DNA of 64,000 nt from Nostoc indistinguendum CM1-VF10 (GTDB lineage: Bacteria; Cyanobacteriota; Cyanobacteriia; Cyanobacteriales; Nostocaceae): positions 25,087-89,086 of the forward strand of contig JAHHHS010000022.1 in NCBI GenBank assembly GCA_019359215.1. The letters are read 5' to 3'. This document shows positions 18,516 through 25,250 of the stretch, in pieces; positions within the stretch are counted from its first letter, which is position 1, and each line of letters starts with the position of its first letter. The notes beneath the pieces were generated by a model, which saw only the letters and a program-made list of their open reading frames with translations, did no database searches and was not told the origin of the DNA. The position numbers and the translations under genes are program-made.

Positions 18516-18766
18516 AGAGCGCAGGGGAAAGAATTTATTTGTTGCTATCAACCCCATTTAAATCAAAGCCACGTTATCATATTTTGATCTTTTTTTGAGT
18601 AAATAGGGAAGCGATCGCTAAATTAAGGGACTTCCAAAAACTGATGCAACAATCCTTGTTCTTTTTTAGGCAGAATTTTACCTATAAAGTTGGTTAAATG
18701 TTGGTATTGCTGGTACGATTCTACCTAGCATCAATTTTCGGAAAAAACCCATATTGCACCTTTTCT

Positions 18767-19561
18767 ATGAAAAGAAGACAAATTCTTGGCTTCCTGGGTA
18801 TACCAGTTGCAGGCTTGCTCCTAGCCATTGGTTTACCATTGGTTACTCCTTCTGCTGTAATAGGACAGTCAAACACCACCTTACTCGTGTCCGCAGCCGC
18901 CAGCTTAAAAGATGCACTAGAAGAAATTAAGCCTTTGTACCAACAAAGTAAATCAAGTACCAAAATTAATTATAACTTTGGCGCTTCTGGAGCCTTGCAG
19001 CAACAGATTGAGCAAGGTGCGCCAGCGGATATTTTTATTTCTGCTGCCAAAAAGCAAGTGGATGCCTTAGAAGAAAAAGGATTGCTGCTAACAGGTAGCC
19101 GTACTAACCTGGCAAATAACAGTCTAGTCTTGATTGTGGCTCAGGATGTTGTTGGCATCAGTAGCTTCTACAATTTAACAGATAGCAAGATTAAGAAAAT
19201 TGCGATCGGTGAACCCAGGAGTGTACCCGCAGGCCAATATGGAGAACAAGTATTAAAAAATTTGAAACTTTATGATCAAGTCAAGTCCAAATTGGTCTTT
19301 GCTAACAATGTGCGTCAAGTTTTGGCAGCAGTAGAAAGTGGTAATGCCCAAGCGGGTATAGTTTATGCGACTGATGCGAAAATCTCCAACAAGGTAAAAG
19401 TTGTAATCACTGCTGAAAAGAAGTTTCACTCACCGATTATCTATCCAGTGGCAGTAATTAAAGGCAGTAAAAATATTCCCGCAGCCAAAGAATTTGTCCA
19501 GTTTTTATCTGACAGTCAAGCTAAGACTGTACTCAGAAAATATGGATTTATTGTGCCTTGA
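18767..19561 (+). CDS. modA: Molybdate-binding periplasmic protein ModA
   Basis: A 264-residue periplasmic substrate-binding protein for molybdate/tungstate. The signal peptide MKRRQILGFLGIPVAGLLL leads to the mature start with LLVSAAASLKDALEEI; then come FGASGALQQQIEQGAPADIF and, near the C terminus, YPVAVIKGS, all typical of ModA. I chose ATG 18767 because it begins the signal peptide; 23 upstream in-frame codons add an atypical segment. No modB or modC follows: the next gene is convergent. The permease must therefore lie elsewhere. Molybdate serves nitrate reductase and nitrogenase in such organisms. Confidence 0.92.
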   Translation: MKRRQILGFLGIPVAGLLLAIGLPLVTPSAVIGQSNTTLLVSAAASLKDALEEIKPLYQQSKSSTKINYNFGASGALQQQIEQGAPADIFISAAKKQVDALEEKGLLLTGSRTNLANNSLVLIVAQDVVGISSFYNLTDSKIKKIAIGEPRSVPAGQYGEQVLKNLKLYDQVKSKLVFANNVRQVLAAVESGNAQAGIVYATDAKISNKVKVVITAEKKFHSPIIYPVAVIKGSKNIPAAKEFVQFLSDSQAKTVLRKYGFIVP

Positions 19562-19569
19562 AGATGAAT

Positions 19570-19612
19570 GCAGATAACAAGGGGAAGGAGGCAGAACCTG
19601 CCCCTTATCTGC
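19570..19612. terminator. Bidirectional hairpin between modA and peroxiredoxin genes
   Basis: Arms GCAGATAAcAAGGGG and CCCCTTATCTGC enclose an inner GGCAG/CTGCC stem. It sits between two convergent stop codons (19561 and 19624), as expected of a shared terminator, but there is no strong T-run. Confidence 0.6.
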
Positions 19613-19623
19613 TTAATTGGGGT

Positions 19624-20181
19624 TTAAGAAGCTGTGGACTGTAACTTTTCTAGTCGTGCCAGCACTTCTGAACTATGAATGTTTGGGTTGACTTTCACAA
19701 AAGTCTCGCGCAAGACACCCTGAGGATCGATGATAAAACTGTGACGCATTGATAAAGAGCCGAGCCACGAACCGTAAGCTTTACTCACTGAACCATCAGT
19801 GTCAGCCAACAGAGGAAATTTTAGTCCCTCTGAATCACAAAATTCGGCGTGAGAATCAATATCATCAGCACTTACGCCAATAATTTGGGCATTTTTTTCG
19901 AGGTATTGGGGTAAGTCTTGCTGAAAGCGGCGAGCCTCTATAGTACAACCAGAGGTAAAGTCTTTTGGATAAAAGTAGAGGACTAGCCACTTACCGCGCA
20001 AGTCAGAGAGGGAAATTTTGCCATCACCTGTATTGGTTGGCAAAGTAAACTCTGGTGCGGGTTGATTAATTGCAGGAAGTTTACCACCAAGAGCATTAGC
20101 AGCAGGGGTAAAATTCAGCCAGCTGATGAGAGAAATACAGCTGGCAAATAATATTCTTAAAAAAGTGCGGCGGGAAATCAT
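19624..20181 (-). CDS. Peroxiredoxin of the BCP/PrxQ type, exported
   Basis: A 185-residue thiol peroxidase. An N-terminal arginine-containing signal (MISRRTFLRILFASCISLI, then a cut near ANALGG) points to the thylakoid lumen or periplasm. The peroxidatic Cys is in DFTSGCTIEA; the resolving Cys usually found five residues later in PrxQ is Arg here. A further Cys in EFCDSEGL could serve, or the enzyme may be 1-Cys. The start at 20181 is preferred over one ten codons upstream because it begins the signal. It is convergent with modA and 57 bases downstream of sipA on the same strand. Confidence 0.9.
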   Translation of the reverse strand: MISRRTFLRILFASCISLISWLNFTPAANALGGKLPAINQPAPEFTLPTNTGDGKISLSDLRGKWLVLYFYPKDFTSGCTIEARRFQQDLPQYLEKNAQIIGVSADDIDSHAEFCDSEGLKFPLLADTDGSVSKAYGSWLGSLSMRHSFIIDPQGVLRETFVKVNPNIHSSEVLARLEKLQSTAS

Positions 20182-20238
20182 GGTGCAAACCAGAATTACA
20201 ACTTTACACAAGTTTACAATTCTTAGTTGCTGCTAATC

Positions 20239-20481
20239 TCACTCTGACTGAGATTCGGGTGGAGTATCTGTGCTTTCAATGTATTGGCTATCTAAGAGAA
20301 AAGCTCCTCTAGTAAAGCGAATACCCCAATATCCACCGGGACGGCGGTCAATAACTATACCCTCTTCGCCAATGTGAATTACATCGGGGGGGCGCAGCAT
20401 GGGCATAGGTTCAGCAGTTTTAACGTAGGGTGGTAGTGCCACAAGCCGGACTTTACTACCAATTGCGAATTCTTTAGACAT
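20239..20481 (-). CDS. sipA: NblS-interacting regulator SipA
   Basis: An 80-residue cyanobacterial protein matching SipA (Synechocystis Ssl3451, DUF3148). It is almost wholly the conserved domain: MSKEFAIGSKVRLVALPPYV, AEPMPMLRPPD, GEEGIVIDRRPGGYWGIRF and FLLDSQY. SipA binds the histidine kinase NblS, which with RpaB controls high-light and nutrient-stress genes including hli genes. I chose the ATG at 20481; an in-frame ATG thirteen codons upstream is possible. No NblS gene is in the window, but an HLIP gene with an HLR1-like site lies 3 kb away. Confidence 0.9.
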   Translation of the reverse strand: MSKEFAIGSKVRLVALPPYVKTAEPMPMLRPPDVIHIGEEGIVIDRRPGGYWGIRFTRGAFLLDSQYIESTDTPPESQSE

Positions 20482-20654
20482 TTTAATCAAGCTAGCAGTT
20501 TTGATTAACTCATAACTCATAACTATCTTGAAAGTCTACTAAATGGAACATGGGAATAAACAGGGAAAGGGAAAGGGGAAAAATTTCATCCCCTTTCCGC
20601 ATCTTCTGCAAGAAGTCTATAAATTTTTAATTATGGAAAACTTTTGAAAAATTA

Positions 20655-21152
20655 TTATTGGGGATTGCCTTGTTGACGGCGCAAAGGAGCATTTTGGCGA
20701 TATTGCTCTAATTTTTGCCGCTGTTCAGAGGTGAAGACTGCTTGAATCTGTTGTTTCTCAGACTCCCGGATTTGTCGAATTTGGGTTTTTTGTGCTTCAG
20801 TCAAATTTAAGTTAGCAAAAGCATCCTTGCGGGAACGTTGGCCTGGTTGCCGTTGACCTTGACCTGCTTGCCGTTGAGCCTGACGTGCTTGTTTCGCCGC
20901 TTCTAACTTGGCCTTTTGTTCTGGGGTGAAAACTGCCTCCATTTTGGTGCGGCTATCGCGGCGAATTGCCTGAATTTGGTTTTTTTGAGCATCTGTTAGA
21001 CCCAAGTCTTTCCACATACCCCTTCCTTTTTGTGGAGTTTGTGCAAGTAACACGGGTGAAGGAGAGGCTGTTTGGGCATTAACAGCAAAAGAGGTTGCAG
21101 TTAAGGTAAAGGCGATTGCTCCAGCGACTAGCGATAATGCTTTGAGTTTCAT
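20655..21152 (-). CDS. Spy/CpxP-like LTxxQ periplasmic protein
   Basis: A 165-residue exported protein with signal peptide MKLKALSLVAGAIAFTLTAT. The mature part has two helical repeats, each with LGLTDAQKNQIQAI or LNLTEAQKTQIRQI followed by a VFTxEQ segment, which is the LTxxQ pattern of Spy/CpxP periplasmic chaperones. They are joined by a Gln/Arg/Gly-rich linker (QAGQGQRQPGQRS). I set the start at 21152 where the signal peptide begins; two upstream in-frame starts exist. It is divergent from the sensor-kinase/regulator pair starting at 21517, an arrangement like cpxP beside cpxRA, and may be a target of that pair. Confidence 0.8.
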   Translation of the reverse strand: MKLKALSLVAGAIAFTLTATSFAVNAQTASPSPVLLAQTPQKGRGMWKDLGLTDAQKNQIQAIRRDSRTKMEAVFTPEQKAKLEAAKQARQAQRQAGQGQRQPGQRSRKDAFANLNLTEAQKTQIRQIRESEKQQIQAVFTSEQRQKLEQYRQNAPLRRQQGNPQ

Positions 21153-21500
21153 TCTTTGTCTGGTGGGTTCTTCCTGGTTCGATGCCACTATCATAAGAAC
21201 TTCTCTTGAGTAGTTACATGAGGAGAAAGTCATGGTTCTACCCATGACTTTAGTCATGATTGAATTTTGATAAAGATGATTGACAATAAATAGTTAGGAG
21301 TTAAAAGTTAGGAGGTAGGAGTTAGGAATAAAAAGTTTTTTAATTATAGTTAATTTATAAATATTTGTTTAGCCTATTACATAATGTTTTTATATCCTGC
21401 ATTTACTCTTGATTCTTGACTCAGCAAAAATTTGAGATAGCGGAAGCTGCCATTTCAATTTTTAAAACTCCTAAACCTTAACTATTAACTCATTTACAAC

Positions 21501-21512
21501 TGGAGCGAAGCG
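21501..21512 (+). promoter_or_regulatory. Repeated leader with Shine-Dalgarno core
   Basis: Second exact copy of TGGAGCGAAGCG (first at 6437-6448), here 4 bases before the ATG at 21517. It supplies GGAG for the histidine kinase gene. Confidence 0.5.
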
Positions 21513-21516
21513 GCTG

Positions 21517-22779
21517 ATGAGTCGTCCAATTCAAATTAAGAAACATCCTTTTCCGTCTCTACTTTATCTGGAGTGGATACTACTGTCGATCACTGCTTTG
21601 ATAGCAGTTATACCACCCCCGTTACGGCGATTTCGCCCAAAATTTCCAGAACTAACAATTTGTGGTTTGTTTCCAGACTTATCAATTTGTAATTTATTGC
21701 CAGAACTGTCAATTTATAGTCTGATTGTTTTTGCACTAATGGGCTTAAAATTACCCACTAGTAATAGGAATAAAATAATATATACAATTTTTGGAATATT
21801 ATTAATTTTAATTACTGAACTTTTTGGTGAAAGATTCGCCCGCTTATTCCCTTTCCTTTACATAATTTTAGTTACTCGAAGTTGCCTAATATTTAAATTG
21901 CCTGGGCGTTTATTCGTTACTAGTTTATCATTTGCATTATTTCTCTTTACTACACAACTCAAATACCAGATGTTCAATTTTCAAGCGTCTCCACAGGCAC
22001 AAGAGCGTTTTCGATTTCTTAGCTTGAATTGGTCGTTGGTATTTGGCTTAAGTTTAGTTTTTGTGTTGTTGATGATGAATGCAGTATTATCTGAACGGCA
22101 CAGTCGAGAAAAGCTAGCGATCGCTAATGAAAAACTCCGTCAATATGCCACGCAAATTGAAAATCAAGCTACCTTAGAAGAACGCAACCGCATTGCTCGT
22201 GAAATTCATGATTCATTAGGACATTCTCTAACTGCTTTAAATCTACAATTAGAAACTGCTTTAAAATTGTGGCAATTTAACCCAGGTAAAGCTGAAACAT
22301 TTCTAGCAACAGCAAAGGAATTAGGTTCTAAAGCACTAAATGATGTCCGTCAGTCTGTTTCTACTATGCGTTCTAATCCTTTACAAGAGCAATCTTTAGA
22401 ACGTGCGATCGCTAGTCTTGCAGAAAGTTTTCATCGCTCAAATGGCATTTTACCAATTTATCAAATCAACCTGGAATATCCTCTACCACCTGAAATAAAC
22501 ACAGCTATTTACCGGATTACTCAAGAATCTTTGACAAATATATCTAAATATGCATATGCAACAGAGGTTAAATTAGAACTCGCTACGGCTAGAGGCAATT
22601 TGCGATTGATAATTCAAGATAATGGTAGAGGTTTTGATTTAGGGCAGAATACTACTGGTTTTGGACTTCATAGTATGCGCGATCGCACTTTAGCACTTGG
22701 AGGTGAGTTTAATATTAATAGCGCTCCTGGTTCTGGTTGCAAAATTACAGTTAATATTCCCTTAACGAGGTTGACATAA
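21517..22779 (+). CDS. NarL-type sensor histidine kinase
   Basis: A 420-residue membrane sensor kinase. Residues about 15-195 hold some six hydrophobic segments with little loop sequence, so the signal may be membrane-borne. A short coiled coil leads to the HisKA_3 phosphoacceptor in [18 protein letters not shown] (His of EIHDSLGH). The ATPase follows with the N-box region [11 protein letters not shown] and the G boxes DNGRGFD and [10 protein letters not shown]. Architecture matches the DesK/NarX-like group. Its stop overlaps the start of the response regulator by one base (TAATG), showing translational coupling. Divergent to the Spy-like gene. Confidence 0.9.
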   Translation: MSRPIQIKKHPFPSLLYLEWILLSITALIAVIPPPLRRFRPKFPELTICGLFPDLSICNLLPELSIYSLIVFALMGLKLPTSNRNKIIYTIFGILLILITELFGERFARLFPFLYIILVTRSCLIFKLPGRLFVTSLSFALFLFTTQLKYQMFNFQASPQAQERFRFLSLNWSLVFGLSLVFVLLMMNAVLSERHSREKLAIANEKLRQYATQIENQATLEERNRIAREIHDSLGHSLTALNLQLETALKLWQFNPGKAETFLATAKELGSKALNDVRQSVSTMRSNPLQEQSLERAIASLAESFHRSNGILPIYQINLEYPLPPEINTAIYRITQESLTNISKYAYATEVKLELATARGNLRLIIQDNGRGFDLGQNTTGFGLHSMRDRTLALGGEFNINSAPGSGCKITVNIPLTRLT

Positions 22780-23441
22780 TGATTAAAGTGCTGCTGGTAG
22801 ATGATCAAGGTTTAATTCGTCAAGGATTAAGAGCGTTATTAGAATTAGAACCAGATTTAGAGATAGTGGGAGAAGCAGAAAACGGTGAACAAGCAATTAA
22901 TTTAGTTACTGAATTTCAGCCAGATGTAGTATTGCTAGATATTAGAATGCCTATCATGGATGGAGTTGCAGCTACGCGAGAAATTCAAAAGCGTTTTACC
23001 AAAACTAAAATTTTAGTACTGACGACTTTTGATGATGATGAATATGTATCCGCAGCACTGCAAAATGGGGCAATGGGTTATTTATTGAAAGATACACCTT
23101 CAGAAGAATTAGCTGTTGCTATTCGTGCCGTTTATAAAGGATATACTCAATTAGGCCCAGGTATAGTGAAAAAACTATTAACTCAGTTCTCTAATGGTAC
23201 ACTAACCCATTCACCACCTGTACCATCTAGTTTAGCTGAACTCACTCCTAGAGAAAAAGAGGTTTTGCGGTTAATAGCTACAGGCGCTAGTAATCGAGAA
23301 ATTGCTCAGGAACTCTACATTTCTGAGGGGACGGTAAAAAATCATGTTACAAATATTTTAAATCGGTTAAATTTGCGCGATCGCACTCAAGCTGCAATTT
23401 GGGCAAATACCTATTTCTCCTATTTGAATGAGCAAAATTAA
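22779..23441 (+). CDS. NarL/LuxR-family response regulator
   Basis: A 220-residue DNA-binding response regulator. The receiver domain (residues about 1-120) has the acidic pair in LLVDDQG, the phosphoacceptor Asp in VVLLDIRMP, and the conserved Lys in LLKDTP. The C-terminal LuxR helix-turn-helix reads [20 protein letters not shown] and [14 protein letters not shown]. It is the cognate partner of the kinase gene it overlaps. Target genes are not shown by the sequence; the divergent Spy-like gene is the nearest candidate. Confidence 0.93.
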   Translation: MIKVLLVDDQGLIRQGLRALLELEPDLEIVGEAENGEQAINLVTEFQPDVVLLDIRMPIMDGVAATREIQKRFTKTKILVLTTFDDDEYVSAALQNGAMGYLLKDTPSEELAVAIRAVYKGYTQLGPGIVKKLLTQFSNGTLTHSPPVPSSLAELTPREKEVLRLIATGASNREIAQELYISEGTVKNHVTNILNRLNLRDRTQAAIWANTYFSYLNEQN

Positions 23442-23670
23442 ATAATTTAAAATTCAAAATTGCAACTATTCTCTATATTCGGCAAGTTCTGCTTAAGATT
23501 GTGCTGATTATTTTGAAGCTTTGTTTTTGCCAACACTAATAAAACGCAGATTGTTTAAAGTATTTTTCCATATCTAAACACAAAAAAAATAATGCTACGT
23601 ATGCGTAATATATATTATTGAATTTTGCCTTGATTTCATGTTGCATTTTCGTAAAAACCTGTTAAATTAC

Positions 23671-23697
23671 TTTACAGGCAGTTATAACTGTTACAAC
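23671..23697 (+). promoter_or_regulatory. HLR1-like RpaB site overlapping the HLIP promoter
   Basis: TTTACAGG-CA-GTTATAAC with a further GTTACAAC one base later. HLR1, bound by RpaB, is (G/T)TTACA(T/A)(T/A)NN(G/T)TTACA(T/A)(T/A). The two half-sites show the right spacing with four mismatches. TATAAC inside it (23683-23688) could be the -10, which would suit repression by RpaB in low light. Confidence 0.4.
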
Positions 23698-23719
23698 ATA
23701 AAAGCTCGGAGTATTATTT

Positions 23720-23899
23720 ATGGCGGACGTTAAGAAGACTACGGCTTCGGTTCCAGAAGATCCTAATGCTTTGCGCTGGGGCTTCACTCCTCAGAGCGAA
23801 AATTGGAACGGTCGTTTTGCAATGATTGGTTTTTTATCTGCCGTCGCACTTGAAGTGTTTTCTGGTCAAGGGATTTTACACTTCTGGGGCATTTTATAG
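23720..23899 (+). CDS. High-light-inducible protein (HLIP/Scp)
   Basis: A 59-residue one-helix chlorophyll-binding protein of thylakoids. The protein starts [20 protein letters not shown] and carries the signature [20 protein letters not shown], in which the Glu-Asn-x-Asn-Gly-Arg-x-Ala-Met-Ile-Gly-type motif supplies the pigment ligands in the single membrane helix. It ends GILHFWGIL. HLIPs protect photosystem assembly and bind pigment under light stress. CGGAG stands before the ATG. An HLR1-like repeat lies directly upstream, fitting control by the NblS/RpaB pathway in which SipA also acts. Confidence 0.93.
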   Translation: MADVKKTTASVPEDPNALRWGFTPQSENWNGRFAMIGFLSAVALEVFSGQGILHFWGIL

Positions 23900-23985
23900 A
23901 TTTAAACGTTTTTACCTTCATTTAGATAATTAGGCAAGGCAGCGATTAGCAAGATCGCCTGCCTTTCCTTTAACAGAAAATTCTT

Positions 23986-25077
23986 TTACCGTGACGAGCG
24001 AAATATTACACGACCTGGAGACTCTTCCTGATTAATTCGCGCATATACTCGAAGACAAGTTAATACTTCACCAGGAATACCACCACAGTCTAGTTGTAAG
24101 TCATCCTTGGATGAAGCACAGATATCTGCATAAAGTCCCGATAATTGGCGAATTCGCACTTCATTACCTGCATTAATAGCTTCGTCAGCAACTTTCTTCA
24201 GGATGCGCCGTGATTCATGTTGTAGCTTTCCCCACCAAGAATAGCGTTCAGCCGGTGGTACAAATACTAGGGAATGTATAGCTTCGTCCATGTCAATCCA
24301 AGCACGGAGAGTTGATAGGGGATCAGTGTTTTTCTCTGCTTTTTGGGTGCGTTGGAAGCGATCGCTTAAAGCATCAATGTATTGATCGCGCTGTTCTGGT
24401 TTGGAGTGTAAAGAAATGACATCAAAGCTAAAAACGTTCTTTAAAGCATGATGTAAATCTGGGTCTATTTCGATAAAATTCATATATAAAAATAGGAATG
24501 CTGCTGGTAAATCGGATGTATTACCTTGGGCAATTTGAGAATTTGAAAGTGCTTGAGGATACAAGCTCAATCCCTGAGTTTGAACAGTACCACTAAGTCC
24601 GGGGTAGATAATTTCATCACGGATAAAGGGAAGTTGATAAAGGTTAGAATTATCTGCGATCGCACCAACTTCTTGAGCTAAATCTAAGATGCGCGATCGC
24701 CAAGTTGCAGCCAAATCCTCTGGTACTCGCAGCAGTTTGCGTTGAATCTCGTTCCACAAATCAGAGTCCGTTGTGCTTTGCAGTTGGGAATTACCCAGAT
24801 AATAATTAAGTTCTGAGTCAGAATCAAAAACTTCCCGCAGATGACTTAGTTTTAAATCATCTGGCGCATCTTCCCAACCAGTATTTTGCTGTGGAGGTGC
24901 AGGTTCCAACAGGTTATGAAGTTCTTGCAGCGCCTCATCGCATATTTTAGCTCCTGGATCTAGTGGTAATTCTGTGCGAGCCTGATTTAAAGTCGCCTCT
25001 AGCCCATACAAACTAAACCGCAGTAATTGGGCTAACTCTGAGTTTTCTATCTCTAATAATTGACGCAAGTGCTGCAT
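23986..25077 (-). CDS. Third component of Srf-like locus (SrfA-like by position)
   Basis: A 363-residue soluble protein with no motif I recognise. It is Leu/Glu/Gln-rich and probably helical, with no signal peptide or membrane segment. The start is ATG 25077, because GGAGGTGA stands six bases before it. An in-frame TTG five codons upstream overlaps that ribosome-binding site and was excluded. It is the last gene of a minus-strand series with the Hsp70-like ATPase (173 bases upstream) and the dynamin-like GTPase. In proteobacteria a protein of comparable size, SrfA, accompanies SrfB (Hsp70-like) and SrfC (GTPase). Homology to SrfA is not shown by any motif; the assignment is by context only. 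Confidence 0.6.
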   Translation of the reverse strand: MQHLRQLLEIENSELAQLLRFSLYGLEATLNQARTELPLDPGAKICDEALQELHNLLEPAPPQQNTGWEDAPDDLKLSHLREVFDSDSELNYYLGNSQLQSTTDSDLWNEIQRKLLRVPEDLAATWRSRILDLAQEVGAIADNSNLYQLPFIRDEIIYPGLSGTVQTQGLSLYPQALSNSQIAQGNTSDLPAAFLFLYMNFIEIDPDLHHALKNVFSFDVISLHSKPEQRDQYIDALSDRFQRTQKAEKNTDPLSTLRAWIDMDEAIHSLVFVPPAERYSWWGKLQHESRRILKKVADEAINAGNEVRIRQLSGLYADICASSKDDLQLDCGGIPGEVLTCLRVYARINQEESPGRVIFRSSR

Positions 25078-25133
25078 GAATCTCACCTCCAAATATTACT
25101 TGTATGTGATTCGTAGCGAATTAAACTTGGCAA

Positions 25134-25238
25134 ACCTCTGCGCCCCTTAGCGTTTACTCCGCGCCCCTCTGCGTTTAAAAATCTTAATTTTTTTCAACGC
25201 AGAGGAACGCAGAGGTTAGCGCAGAGGAACACAAAGGT
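25134..25238. repeat. Inverted and direct CCTCTGCG/CGCAGAGG repeats
   Basis: The gap between the Hsp70-like and the third gene holds CCTCTGCG copies (25134 on) and, inverted, three CGCAGAGG copies ending at 25224, around an AT-rich centre. It could fold into a hairpin in the mRNA and reduce expression of the last gene, or be a MITE relic. Confidence 0.6.
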
Positions 25239-25250
25239 TTAATGCAATAG

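Noticed and set aside
18627..18650. GGGACTTCCAAAAACTGATG as a second complete MITE
   Set aside because: Only one end is recognisable; no inverted partner was found within 300 bases.
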